Of a stretch of 64,000 bases of DNA, positions 1 to 7,906 are shown piece after piece (the first letter of the stretch is position 1; each line of letters opens with the position of its first letter). A program made the translations under genes and the position numbers. The stretch is from GCA-003244245 sp050699635. Lineage in GTDB: Bacteria; Actinomycetota; Actinomycetes; Mycobacteriales; Pseudonocardiaceae. Below the pieces are notes generated by a model, which did not search any database, had not been told where the DNA came from, and worked only from the letters and a program-made list of their open reading frames with translations. The DNA is taken from assembly GCA_050699635.1 (NCBI GenBank), contig JBOHFK010000001.1, forward strand, positions 1 through 64,000, in the 5' to 3' direction.

Positions 1-1
1 C

Positions 2-580
2 CGCTTCGAGGATCGGGCCGGCTTTGTCCGCGACGAGGTTCATCGGGCCGGCGGGCGGATCAGCGCGGGCGCGGTCACCGCCTTGCTCGACGCGGTCGGT
101 TCCGACCTGCGGGAACTCGCCTCAGCTGCGGCTCAGCTGAGCACTGACAGCGGTGGGTCGGTGGACGAGGCCGCGGTGCGCCGCTACCACCGGGGTCGCG
201 CCGAGGTCACCGGATTCTCGGTCGCGGAGAAGGCGATGACCGGCGACCGGGTCGGTGCCCTGGAGACCCTGCGCTGGGCGATGCAGTTGGGCGTGCCGCA
301 TGTCCTGGTCGCTGACGCACTGGCCGACGCGGTGCGCACGGTGGCCCGGGTGAGCGCCGTGGGCCGCGCTGACCCGTACCGGTTGGCCAGCACCCTGGGA
401 ATGCCACCGTGGAAGGTGAAGAAGGCGATGGCGCAGGCCCGCGGTTGGGAGAGCGACGGGCTGGCCCAGGCGATCCAGCTGGTGGCCGAGGTCAATGCGG
501 ACGTCAAGGGAGCTGCCGCAGACGCGGAGTACGCGCTTGAACGCACCGTGCTCGCCCTATGCGCTGCTCGCCGCCGCTGA
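2..580 (+). CDS. holA: DNA polymerase III delta subunit, C-terminal part
   Basis: The reading frame is open from the window edge, so the N-terminal AAA+ part lies outside. The visible 192 residues are the helical C-terminal half of the clamp-loader delta subunit, which opens the sliding clamp during loading at replication forks. Family features include the stretch on regulation of a short helical bundle (ATG-internal segment MPPWKVKKAMAQARGW) that is typical of the delta collar domain. The gene sits tail-to-tail with rpsT, the usual actinobacterial arrangement. The first possible internal ATG is not the true start because coding continues upstream of it. Confidence 0.88.
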   Translation, partial: RFEDRAGFVRDEVHRAGGRISAGAVTALLDAVGSDLRELASAAAQLSTDSGGSVDEAAVRRYHRGRAEVTGFSVAEKAMTGDRVGALETLRWAMQLGVPHVLVADALADAVRTVARVSAVGRADPYRLASTLGMPPWKVKKAMAQARGWESDGLAQAIQLVAEVNADVKGAAADAEYALERTVLALCAARRR

Positions 581-611
581 GCGGTGAGTCAAGCAACCAC
601 CACGCGTCCTG

Positions 612-872
612 TTAGAGCTGATCGGTCCGCTTGGCCATGGCCGATTTGCGGTTCGCCGCCTGGTTGCGATGGATAACGCCTTTGCTCACGGCTTTGTCCA
701 GAGCCCGGCTCGCGGTCAGCAGCTCGCTCTGCGCCCGGTCCTTCTCGCCAGCGTCCGCAGCCTCACGAAACCGGCGAACCGCAGTCTTCAGTGATGACTT
801 GATGGATTTGTTGCGCAGTCGCGCCTTCTCGTTGGTCCGGATCCGCTTCAGCTGCGACTTGATGTTGGCCAC
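612..872 (-). CDS. rpsT: 30S ribosomal protein S20
   Basis: An 86-residue, very basic, all-helical protein beginning MANIKSQLKRIRTNEKAR, the S20 signature, with the family C-terminal stretch around HRNQAANRKSAMAKRTDQL. S20 binds 16S rRNA in the body of the small subunit. Length matches bacterial S20 exactly. It is convergent with holA, 31 bp away. Confidence 0.97.
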   Translation of the reverse strand: MANIKSQLKRIRTNEKARLRNKSIKSSLKTAVRRFREAADAGEKDRAQSELLTASRALDKAVSKGVIHRNQAANRKSAMAKRTDQL

Positions 873-1018
873 GCGGTACCTTCGATCTCACCTTCGGTAG
901 GGGGTGCCGTCGCGCGGCACGGAGGACGATCGTAACAGCCCGGCATGACCACCTCGGATGAAACCCCATGCGTAGGCGATCGGGCAGCGGTCGGACGGTA
1001 CTGAGCAGACCCATCCAT

Positions 1019-1037
1019 TTAAGTTAGGCTAACCTAA
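1019..1037 (+). promoter_or_regulatory. IdeR/DtxR-type iron box
   Basis: TTAAGTTAGGCTAACCTAA matches the 19-bp IdeR/DtxR operator consensus TTAGGTTAGGCTAACCTAA at 18 positions. It ends 8 bp before the ATG of the DUF2470 gene, so a bound repressor would cover its promoter or start region. Expected effect: repression by iron-loaded IdeR. Confidence 0.85.
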
Positions 1038-1045
1038 TTTTTAGG

Positions 1046-1594
1046 ATGGGGCTCACCGATGTCGCGCCGGTGCCGCTGCGCGAGTCCGTGCGCGGCCTGC
1101 TGTGGATCACTGGCTGGCTCCGGGTGCTGGCCCCGGATCAGGCCCGCCGCGCTGCGGGGAGGTGGGCTGAGCACCGTCCGGACCCTCGCTTGCTCGATGT
1201 TGGGCACACCGCGAGCATGCTCTGGTTGGACCCGGTGTTCGCGGTGTTCTCCGACGGTGAAGGCGACGGCTGGCTCACCCCAGCCGCCCTCGCCAATGCC
1301 GAACCCGACCCGTTGTGCCCCGTCGAGTGGGCCTGGCTGCAGCATCTTGAGCAGTACCCCTCCGCCTTGCTGCGTGCCGCCGTCCGGCACCTCCCGGGAG
1401 CGTGGTTGCGGGGAGACGTCCGGCTCCGGCCGTTGGGCATCGATCGATTCGGCGTACGGCTGCGGATCGAGGGGGCCAATCAGTCACATGACGTGCGGCT
1501 GCCCTTTCACCAACCGGCCACCACCCCGGTGCTGCTCGCCGGCGAGTTGCACCGCCTCCTCCGCTGCCCGGCAATCGTTCAGAACACCCGGTAA
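1046..1594 (+). CDS. DUF2470 domain protein, probably iron regulated
   Basis: A 182-residue protein matching the C-terminal two thirds of actinobacterial DUF2470 proteins: the motif PLRESVRGLLWITG near the start, the DPLCPVEWAWLQHLEQ stretch and the final GDVRLRPLGIDRFGVRLR region followed by DVRLPF. DUF2470 domains are linked to heme/iron utilisation proteins; no reaction is established for this subgroup. Relatives I know carry some 60-80 more residues at the N-terminus. Here an iron box lies directly upstream of the first ATG and no matching N-terminal coding is visible above it, so this is a shortened form. It overlaps the convergent cynS by 16 bp at the 3' ends. Confidence 0.7.
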   Translation: MGLTDVAPVPLRESVRGLLWITGWLRVLAPDQARRAAGRWAEHRPDPRLLDVGHTASMLWLDPVFAVFSDGEGDGWLTPAALANAEPDPLCPVEWAWLQHLEQYPSALLRAAVRHLPGAWLRGDVRLRPLGIDRFGVRLRIEGANQSHDVRLPFHQPATTPVLLAGELHRLLRCPAIVQNTR

Positions 1595-2073
1595 GGCAAG
1601 AATTTCCCGTCCAGCACCAACCGCACGCGGTCGCCCTGGGGGTCTTCCCGGCGTTCGAACGACAGCTCGAAATCGATGGCGCTCATGATCCCGTCACCGA
1701 ACTCCTCACGGATCAGCTCGGCCAGCGTGCTGCCATAGACCTGCACCACTTCCTGTAACCGGTACACCACCGGTTCGGTCGTATCGACCGTCGCTGCTCC
1801 GCGTGCCGGGGGCAATTGCAGGGCCTCGACAACCTCGTCGTCCAGCTGCAGCAGGCGACCCACGGCACGAGCCTGCTCGGCATCCAGCGGCTGCTGGCCC
1901 AGCACAGCTGAGGTGCTCCACACCAACGACCGGTCGAGTGTTTCGGCGATCTTCTGCCAGGACACCTGCAGGCGGTGCTTGGCGGCCAGTGCCGCGGCGG
2001 CGGCTTCCCGGCGTCCTAACATGGGCAGTGGAACGATCGTCACGCCTGTGTCTCCTCCCGGTGGTGTGCTCAC
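1579..2073 (-). CDS. cynS: Cyanate hydratase (cyanase)
   Basis: A 164-residue protein aligned along its length with E. coli CynS. Cyanase turns cyanate and bicarbonate into carbamate and CO2, and carbamate then falls to ammonia and CO2. The N-terminal helix-turn-helix-like domain (about residues 20-90) is followed by the catalytic domain. The three catalytic residues are present: R105 and E108 in the YRLQEVVQVYG segment and S131 in GDGIMSAIDF, matching R96, E99 and S122 of the E. coli enzyme. The last residues (LDGKFLPYRVF) are also canonical. No carbonic anhydrase or cyanate transporter gene lies beside it. It is divergent from lepA. Confidence 0.95.
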   Translation of the reverse strand: MSTPPGGDTGVTIVPLPMLGRREAAAAALAAKHRLQVSWQKIAETLDRSLVWSTSAVLGQQPLDAEQARAVGRLLQLDDEVVEALQLPPARGAATVDTTEPVVYRLQEVVQVYGSTLAELIREEFGDGIMSAIDFELSFERREDPQGDRVRLVLDGKFLPYRVF

Positions 2074-2214
2074 GCCCGATCATCCTCGCGCCGTCGGCTG
2101 CCGTCATGCAGCCGAGAGCGAACAGCCGGTGGCAGCGCGATGCTGGCGGTTCTGGAGCCCCCGGTGCGGCGTGCAACCATGACGTGATTCCCTAATGCCA
2201 TCGAGGACTGCTGA

Positions 2215-4059
2215 GTGACGACGTTTGCCGACAAGACGTTCACCCCTCCTGAGCTGATCCGCAACTTCTGCGTGATCGCGCACATCGACCATGGCAAATC
2301 CACCCTGGCCGATCGCATGCTGCAGCTCACGGGGGTGCTCGACGCGCGCAACTACCGTGCGCAGTACCTCGACCGGATGGACATCGAGCGCGAGCGCGGC
2401 ATCACCATCAAGGCCCAGAACGTCCGGCTGCCCTGGCAGGTCGACGGTGTCGATCACGTGCTGCACCTGATCGACACTCCCGGGCACGTCGACTTCACCT
2501 ACGAGGTCTCCCGTGCGCTGGAAGCGTGTGAGGGTGCGGTGCTGCTGGTGGACGCCGCGCAGGGCATCGAGGCGCAGACGCTGGCGAACCTGTATCTGGC
2601 GCTGGAGAAGGACCTGCGGGTCATCCCGGTGCTCAACAAGATCGATCTCCCGGCGGCCGAGCCAGATCGCTACGCCGCCGAACTGGCGCACATCCTCGGC
2701 TGCGAGCCCGATGACGTGCTGCGGGTCAGCGCCAAGACTGGGCAGGGTGTGCGGGAACTGCTCGACGTCGTGGTGGCGCAGGTCCCGGCCCCGGTGGGGG
2801 ACGACAAGGCACCCATCCGGGCGATGATCTTCGACTCGGTCTATGACACCTACCGCGGCGTGGTCACCTACATCCGGGTGATGGACGGCCGGATCACCCC
2901 GCGGGACCGGATCCGGATGATGGCCACCGGCACCACCCATGAGCTACTCGAGGTCGGGATCATCTCGCCCGACCAGAAGCCGTGCGACGGCCTGGGCGTC
3001 GGCGAGGTCGGCTACCTGATGACCGGGGTGAAGGACGTCCGGCAGTCCCGGGTCGGGGACACAATCACCAGCGAGCGCCACGGCGCCACCGAGGCGCTGC
3101 CCGGCTACCGCACGCCCAAGCCGATGGTGTTCGCCGGGCTGTACCCGATGGACGGCTCGGACTACCCGGAGCTGCGCGACGCGCTGGACAAGCTGCGGCT
3201 CAACGATGCCGCGCTGAGCTACGCGCCGGAGACCTCCGCCGCGCTGGGGTTCGGTTTCCGCTGCGGGTTCCTCGGCCTGCTGCACCTGGAGATCACCCGG
3301 GACCGGCTGCAGCGCGAGTTCGGCCTCGACCTGATCTCCACCGCGCCCAACGTGGTCTACCGGGTGGTCCGCGACGACGCCGCCGAGCAGATCGTCACCA
3401 ACCCCGCGGACTGGCCCGACGGCAGGGTCGCCGAGGTCTACGAGCCGGTGGTCCGCTGCACCCTCATCGCGCCTTCGGAGTTCATCGGCACGATCATGGA
3501 GCTGTGCCAGGGCCGCCGCGGCACGCTGCTGGGCATGGACTATCTCTCGGCGTCGCGGGTGGAGTTGCGCTACACGCTGCCGATGGCCGAGATCGTGTTC
3601 GACTTCTTCGACGCGCTGAAGTCCCGCACCCGCGGCTACGCCTCGATGGACTACGAGGAGTCCGGCGAGCAGGCCGCCGACCTCGTGAAGGTGGACATCC
3701 TGCTGCAGGGGGAGCCGGTGGACGCGTTCTCCGCGATCGTGCACCGCGAGGCCGCCTACGGTTACGGCACCTCGATGGCGTCCAGGCTGCGTGAGCTGAT
3801 CCCGCGCCAGCAGTTCGAGGTGCCGATCCAGGCCGCGATCGGCTCCCGGATCATCGCCCGGGAGACGATCCGCGCCATCCGCAAGGACGTGCTGGCCAAG
3901 TGTTACGGCGGGGACATCACCCGCAAGCGCAAGCTGCTGGAAAAGCAGAAAGAGGGCAAGAAGCGGATGAAGACCATCGGCCGCGTCGAAGTTCCCCAGG
4001 AGGCTTTCGTCGCCGCCCTGTCCACCGACGACTCGGCGAAGCCCAGCACCAAGAAGTAG
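2215..4059 (+). CDS. lepA: Elongation factor 4 (ribosome back-translocase LepA)
   Basis: A 614-residue translational GTPase starting at GTG. G-domain motifs are intact: AHIDHGKST (G1), DTPGH (G3), NKID (G4) and SAKTG (G5). The EF-G-like domains II, III and V follow, then the LepA-specific C-terminal domain rich in basic residues (around CYGGDITRKRKLLEKQKEGKKRMK). EF4 acts on ribosomes during stress and biogenesis. Length and full motif set are normal for the family, and the gene position after rpsT matches mycobacterial gene order. Confidence 0.97.
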   Translation: MTTFADKTFTPPELIRNFCVIAHIDHGKSTLADRMLQLTGVLDARNYRAQYLDRMDIERERGITIKAQNVRLPWQVDGVDHVLHLIDTPGHVDFTYEVSRALEACEGAVLLVDAAQGIEAQTLANLYLALEKDLRVIPVLNKIDLPAAEPDRYAAELAHILGCEPDDVLRVSAKTGQGVRELLDVVVAQVPAPVGDDKAPIRAMIFDSVYDTYRGVVTYIRVMDGRITPRDRIRMMATGTTHELLEVGIISPDQKPCDGLGVGEVGYLMTGVKDVRQSRVGDTITSERHGATEALPGYRTPKPMVFAGLYPMDGSDYPELRDALDKLRLNDAALSYAPETSAALGFGFRCGFLGLLHLEITRDRLQREFGLDLISTAPNVVYRVVRDDAAEQIVTNPADWPDGRVAEVYEPVVRCTLIAPSEFIGTIMELCQGRRGTLLGMDYLSASRVELRYTLPMAEIVFDFFDALKSRTRGYASMDYEESGEQAADLVKVDILLQGEPVDAFSAIVHREAAYGYGTSMASRLRELIPRQQFEVPIQAAIGSRIIARETIRAIRKDVLAKCYGGDITRKRKLLEKQKEGKKRMKTIGRVEVPQEAFVAALSTDDSAKPSTKK

Positions 4060-4121
4060 CGGAGCCCGGAATTGTCGGGGGCCCGTGCCAGTCTTGGCGG
4101 GATTGGGAAGGAGGGGGGACC

Positions 4122-4721
4122 ATGACAGCTATGAGTGCCCAGCCAGAGGCAACACAGCCGGGATTCGCCGGTGTCGCCGCAGGTCGGCCGTTCACCGTGG
4201 ACGACCTGGAGGCCATGCCCGATGACGGCCATCGCTACGAACTCATCGACGGCGTGCTCATCGTGACCCCGGCGCCTGGCTGGTACCACCAGGAGGGCAG
4301 CGCTGAGTTGTTCGTGCAACTCCGCAACGCCTGCACGCCGCAGTTCCGGGTGCTCTCGGCGCCCTTCGGCGTCCGCACCTCGGTGTGCAATGAGCTCCAA
4401 CCGGACATCCTGGTGGCCCGCTACATCGACCTCACACCGAAGAACCTGCCGGTTGCACCGGTGCTCGCGGTCGAGGTGCTGTCACCGAGCACCGCGCTCA
4501 ACGACCTGAACAACAAGAAGGCCGCGTATGAGCGGATGGGAACGGCGTCGTACTGGGTGCTTGATCCGGAGCCGCCAGGCAAGCTCACCGTTTTCGAGCT
4601 CGACCAGAGAGGTCGCTATGCGGAGGTTGCATGCGTGAGTGGGGAGGAGAAGTTCAGCATTGACCGGCCGTTCCAGATCACCATCGTGCCTGCCCGGCTG
4701 TTGGACGGTCTCTCACCGTAG
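4122..4721 (+). CDS. Uma2 family (DUF820) putative nuclease
   Basis: A 199-residue protein of the Uma2/DUF820 family, which has a restriction-endonuclease-like fold; cellular role unknown. Family landmarks: PFTVDDLEAMPDDGHRYELIDG at the N-terminus, the NELQPDILVAR strand with its acidic residue, and APVLAVEVLSPST with the catalytic-type glutamate followed by KKAAYERMGTASYWVLDP. The start at the ATG after GGAAGGAGGGG is preferred over the longer open frame upstream, which reads through lepA. A second Uma2 gene lies at 42846-43409. Such genes are often multicopy in actinobacteria and cyanobacteria. Confidence 0.85.
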   Translation: MTAMSAQPEATQPGFAGVAAGRPFTVDDLEAMPDDGHRYELIDGVLIVTPAPGWYHQEGSAELFVQLRNACTPQFRVLSAPFGVRTSVCNELQPDILVARYIDLTPKNLPVAPVLAVEVLSPSTALNDLNNKKAAYERMGTASYWVLDPEPPGKLTVFELDQRGRYAEVACVSGEEKFSIDRPFQITIVPARLLDGLSP

Positions 4722-4728
4722 CGCCGCC

Positions 4729-4871
4729 GCGTTCTGGGGACAGAACGCAGTAATCCCGCGCCTACGGGCGCGTTCTGGGGACAGAACGCAGTAATCCCGC
4801 GCCTACGGGCGCGTTCTGGGGACAGAACGCAGTTATGGCTACCCGGAGGCAGCGTTCTGGGGACAGAACGC
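4729..4871. repeat. Four-copy hairpin repeat array, 41-bp period
   Basis: GCGTTCTGGGGACAGAACGC occurs four times without mismatch, at 4729, 4770, 4811 and 4852, so the period is exactly 41 bp. Each copy is an 8-bp inverted repeat (GCGTTCTG/CAGAACGC) around GGGA. Two of the spacers also hold the small inverted repeat CCCG..CGGG. The array fills the gap between two convergent genes, where it could end transcription from both sides. Confidence 0.93.
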
Positions 4872-4884
4872 AGTAATCATGGGG

Positions 4885-5850
4885 TCAGCGGGTGAAGACG
4901 ATCTTGCCGGGGGTGTGGCCGTTGAGCATGGACTCGAAGGCTTGTTTGGCGTCGCACATTGGTAGCTCGACACCGATATGCGGGTGCAGGCCGGTGATGT
5001 CCAGGAAGGACAACAGGTCGCGCAGTTCGTCGCGGGTCCCCATGGTGGAACCGATCATCCGCAGCTGCAGGAAGAACAGCCGCTGCAGTTCGGCGTGATC
5101 AGCATCCCCGGTGGTGGCCCCCGAGCAGACGATGACGCCACCGGGCTTGAGCGACTTCGCCGAATGTGACCAGGTGGCCTTGCCGATCGTCTCGAACACT
5201 CCATCGACCCGCTCGGGTAGCCGCGCGCCCGGCTCGAACGTCGCGTGCGCCCCCAGGGAACTGGCCAGCTCGCGCTTGTCCGCAGTGCGCCCGGTCACCC
5301 AGACCCGCAGCCCGGTGGCCCGGCCGAGCTGTACGAGCGCGGTGGACACCCCACCTGATGCGCCCTGCACGAGCATGGTCTGCCCGGGCCGCAACCCGGA
5401 CTTCACGAACAGCATCCGGTAGGCGGTGAGCCATGTCGTGCTCAGGCAGGCGGCCTCGGCGAAGCTCAGCGAGGCCGGCTTGGGCAGCACATTGCGCTCC
5501 GGCACGACCACGGTGTCGGCGAAACTGCCCTGCAGCCTCTCGGTGAGCAGGGTGCGGCCCGGGTCGAGGGTCTCCTCGCCGATCCAGTCCGGGCTGGTGA
5601 TGACGGAGTGCAGCATCACCTCGGACCCGTCGGGCAGCACGCCTGCGCCGTCGCAGCCCAGGATCATCGGGAATTGCCCGGGTTTGATCCCCACCCCGCG
5701 CAGCGTCCACAGGTCGTGCAGGTTCAGGCTGGCTGCAGCGACGGTGACGGCGACATAGCCATCGGGCACCTCCGGGTTGGGGCGATCTCCGATGCGCAAC
5801 GAGGCCAGCGGATCGTCGCGGTTGGGCTCGGCGGCGTAGACGGCGAACAT
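4885..5850 (-). CDS. Zinc-binding-dehydrogenase-type NADPH oxidoreductase (MDR superfamily)
   Basis: A medium-chain dehydrogenase/reductase of about 321 residues. The GroES-like N-terminal domain carries ILGCDGAGVLPDGSEV; the Rossmann domain carries the nucleotide-binding QGASGGVSTALVQLG. It ends with the family signature HTPGKIVF. Zinc-ligand cysteines are not obvious, so it is more like quinone oxidoreductases than alcohol dehydrogenases. Substrate unknown. The start chosen is MFAVYAAEPN; nine more residues are open upstream but do not look conserved. Confidence 0.85.
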   Translation of the reverse strand: MFAVYAAEPNRDDPLASLRIGDRPNPEVPDGYVAVTVAAASLNLHDLWTLRGVGIKPGQFPMILGCDGAGVLPDGSEVMLHSVITSPDWIGEETLDPGRTLLTERLQGSFADTVVVPERNVLPKPASLSFAEAACLSTTWLTAYRMLFVKSGLRPGQTMLVQGASGGVSTALVQLGRATGLRVWVTGRTADKRELASSLGAHATFEPGARLPERVDGVFETIGKATWSHSAKSLKPGGVIVCSGATTGDADHAELQRLFFLQLRMIGSTMGTRDELRDLLSFLDITGLHPHIGVELPMCDAKQAFESMLNGHTPGKIVFTR

Positions 5851-5908
5851 GCTGCCCAACCTAGTGCCGCCTGCCAAGGGCAGCTGTGCGGCGAGCTACC
5901 CTGCGGCT

Positions 5909-6133
5909 GTGTTGTGGGCGGGGTGGGATGCGGTGAGCCGTTGGTGGGACAGCGTCGAGCTGTGGCTCACCGAGCTGCAACTCGCCTTCCAAGTTGCCCT
6001 GCTCATGCTGGTGTTGCTGCCGGGCTGCTGGTGGGGCGCCCGGGTCCTGGACCGGGGTGTCGGCCTGATCTTCGACCATTTCAGCCACCGCTACGACGTG
6101 GACTCTTCTGAGGATGCGCAGGAGCCGAGGTGA
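5909..6133 (+). CDS. Small single-pass membrane protein
   Basis: A 74-residue product if started at the GTG (VLWAGWDAVSRWW); a longer ATG frame at 5849 is possible but overlaps the start of the divergent oxidoreductase. It has a Trp-rich amphipathic segment followed by one hydrophobic helix (LAFQVALLMLVLLPGCWWG) and a charged tail. Function unknown. Its stop overlaps the start of the secreted RNase gene, so the two are probably translated together. Confidence 0.55.
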   Translation: MLWAGWDAVSRWWDSVELWLTELQLAFQVALLMLVLLPGCWWGARVLDRGVGLIFDHFSHRYDVDSSEDAQEPR

Positions 6134-6549
6134 ACTCCCCCCGCCGGGTTAGCGCCGCGCTGATCGGCCTGCTGGTCCTGGTGGTCGGCGGATGGCTGGG
6201 GCGCCACGCATTGTCTAGCCAGCCCGTCAATGATCGCCCCGCGGCGGTCGCGCCGGCAGCGGCCGGCCTGGCGGTGCGGCCCTTGTCACAGCTACCGCCG
6301 CAGGCCGCGCAGGTGTGGCAGCTAATCCAGCACGGTGGCCCGTTCCCCTACCGGCAGGATGGCACGGTGTTCGGCAACCGGGAGCGGCGGTTGCCCACGC
6401 AGCAATCCGGCTTCTACCGGGAATACACGGTCCCGACACCAGGAGCGCACGATCGCGGCCCGCGGCGCCTGATCACCGGCGGTAACACTGAGCTGTATTA
6501 CACCGGCGATCACTACGTGTCTTTCATCTCCGTTGATCCGGCGCGGTGA
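6130..6549 (+). CDS. Secreted guanyl-specific ribonuclease (RNase Sa/barnase family)
   Basis: A 139-residue protein with an N-terminal membrane/signal segment (residues about 8-25) and a C-terminal RNase Sa-like domain. Catalytic residues match Streptomyces RNase Sa: Glu98 in YREYTVPTPG, Arg112/Arg113 in RGPRRLITG and His128 in YYTGDHYVSF. The enzyme should cut RNA 3' of guanosine outside the cell or at the surface. The start GTG overlaps the upstream membrane-protein stop, and the stop overlaps the barstar gene, so toxin and inhibitor are coupled. Confidence 0.9.
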   Translation: MNSPRRVSAALIGLLVLVVGGWLGRHALSSQPVNDRPAAVAPAAAGLAVRPLSQLPPQAAQVWQLIQHGGPFPYRQDGTVFGNRERRLPTQQSGFYREYTVPTPGAHDRGPRRLITGGNTELYYTGDHYVSFISVDPAR

Positions 6550-6899
6550 CGCAGGTGCTGCACCATGTTCCCGACGCCGCCCGCGCGGTCGATCAGGCCC
6601 GGGGACGGGGGGCCACGGCGCACCTCGTGGGCCGGGTGATCAGCCAGGCTGAGGCGCTGGACGCGATCGGGGCCGTGCTGAACTTCCCGGCCTGGTATGG
6701 CCGCAATCTCGACGCGCTGTACGACTGCCTGGTCGACCTGTCCTGGCAGCCCGACGGAGAGCACGTCCTGGTCTGGGCCGGCCACCGAGACCTGGAGGCC
6801 GCCGATCCAGACGCTTACCACGCTGTGCTCGCAGTGCTTGACGACGCCACCGGGGCAGCCACGGTGCGACCCCTGTCCGTGCTGCTCGCCGACGCGTGA
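6546..6899 (+). CDS. Barstar-family ribonuclease inhibitor
   Basis: A 117-residue protein with the barstar core FPAWYGRNLDALYDCLVDL, which in barstar forms the helix that plugs the RNase active site. The GTGA overlap with the RNase gene makes it the cognate intracellular inhibitor. The N-terminal 35 residues before VISQAEALDAIG are variable. Length is slightly longer than barstar of Bacillus (about 90 residues). Confidence 0.9.
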   Translation: MTQVLHHVPDAARAVDQARGRGATAHLVGRVISQAEALDAIGAVLNFPAWYGRNLDALYDCLVDLSWQPDGEHVLVWAGHRDLEAADPDAYHAVLAVLDDATGAATVRPLSVLLADA

Positions 6900-6928
6900 G
6901 CCCCAGTCTCGACGTCTGAGTCGTAATA

Positions 6929-6940
6929 GAACTTACGTTC
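6929..6940. promoter_or_regulatory. LexA (SOS) box
   Basis: GAACTTACGTTC, inside AGAACTTACGTTCGAT, matches the Gram-positive/actinobacterial LexA site GAAC-N4-GTTC with the usual flanking GA. It lies 37 bp upstream of a short decayed reading frame. Confidence 0.65.
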
Positions 6941-6977
6941 GATATCGTGGGATGAGTACCGGCCAGGAGTGCACGTC

Positions 6978-7070
6978 GTGTCTGCGGTGGACGAAGTAGT
7001 GGGCGTCGTCGCTGCGCTGCGTCCCGATCTCGATGACGTCTTGACTGGCGTGCTTGCGGCCGACGGGTGA
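6978..7070 (+). pseudogene. Possible N-terminal remnant of a DUF222 (13E12-repeat) HNH gene
   Basis: A 30-codon GTG frame (VSAVDEVVGVVAALRPDLDD...) that resembles the first residues of actinobacterial DUF222/HNH proteins and then stops. The LexA box upstream fits: 13E12-repeat genes of mycobacteria belong to the SOS regulon. No further coding matches in the 90 bp before the next gene. The similarity is short, so it may be coincidental. Confidence 0.35.
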
Positions 7071-7162
7071 GCCTCGGAGGTCGCCTGTCCGCCGCTGGGA
7101 GACGGACGAACGCTTTATGAAGCCACGGAGATATGCCGCTGGCTGATCCGGCTGTCGACCGA

Positions 7163-7906
7163 TTAGCTGGTGCGGACCCAGGAGGGTGGGCGCTTCTCGG
7201 CGAAGGCGCGTCGGCCTTCCTGACCCTCTGGCGAGGCGAAGCGGGCGATGGACAGTTCGAGCATGGCCGCGGAGTCAGGCGTGGGGTCGGTCCTGAGCAC
7301 CTGTTTGGTCAGCGTGAGCGCCTGCGGGCCACCCTTGGTGAGCATTCCGGTGTAGCGGTCCACTTCGGCGTCCAGTTGCTCAGCCGGTACCGCGCTGTTG
7401 AGCAGGCCGATGGCCAGTGCCCGGGTGGCGTCGAAGGGTTCGCCGGTGAGAAACAGCTCGTGCGCCGCGTGGCGGGCCAGCCGGGGTAGCACGGTCACCG
7501 AGAGGACCGCGGGCACCAGGCCGAGACGTACCTCGGTGAACGCGAACGTCGCGTGGCGTGCCGCGACGGTGATATCGGCGGCCGCCATCAGTCCGATTCC
7601 GCCGGCGCGGGCATGTCCAGACAGTTTGGCGACCACCGGTTTGGGATGGGTCCGGATACTCTCCAGAAGCGGTGGCAACTCGGAGACCGCGCCCGGGGGT
7701 TCAGTCAGATCCATCCCGGAGCAGAACACCGGCCCGGTGTGGTCGAGCACCACCACTCGCGCTGACTCGTCGCTGGCGGTGAGCTCCAGAGCGTCCAGCA
7801 GTTTGGCGCGCATCGCCCCGGACAACGCATTGCGGTTGGCGGGGGAGTTCAACGTGATGGTGGCGATCCCGGATCGCACGGCCAGGTGCACCAGCTCATC
7901 GGTCAT
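7163..7906 (-). CDS. Enoyl-CoA hydratase/isomerase family protein
   Basis: A crotonase-fold protein of about 247 residues. The oxyanion-hole strand FCSGMDLTE and the second loop GHARAGGIGLMAAADI are present, as is FAFTEVRLGLVPA. The first hydratase glutamate (normally in GGGCEL) is replaced, since the motif reads GGIGLM, so ordinary enoyl-CoA hydration is not assured. Relatives act in fatty-acid or aromatic-acid degradation. The start MTDELVHLAV is preferred over the ATG six codons upstream. It overlaps the end of the truncated PIG-L frame by 11 bp. Confidence 0.85.
   Translation of the reverse strand: MTDELVHLAVRSGIATITLNSPANRNALSGAMRAKLLDALELTASDESARVVVLDHTGPVFCSGMDLTEPPGAVSELPPLLESIRTHPKPVVAKLSGHARAGGIGLMAAADITVAARHATFAFTEVRLGLVPAVLSVTVLPRLARHAAHELFLTGEPFDATRALAIGLLNSAVPAEQLDAEVDRYTGMLTKGGPQALTLTKQVLRTDPTPDSAAMLELSIARFASPEGQEGRRAFAEKRPPSWVRTS

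Noticed and set aside
4729..4871. CRISPR array
   Set aside because: Spacers are nearly identical to each other and the repeat is a 20-bp palindrome; no cas genes in the window.
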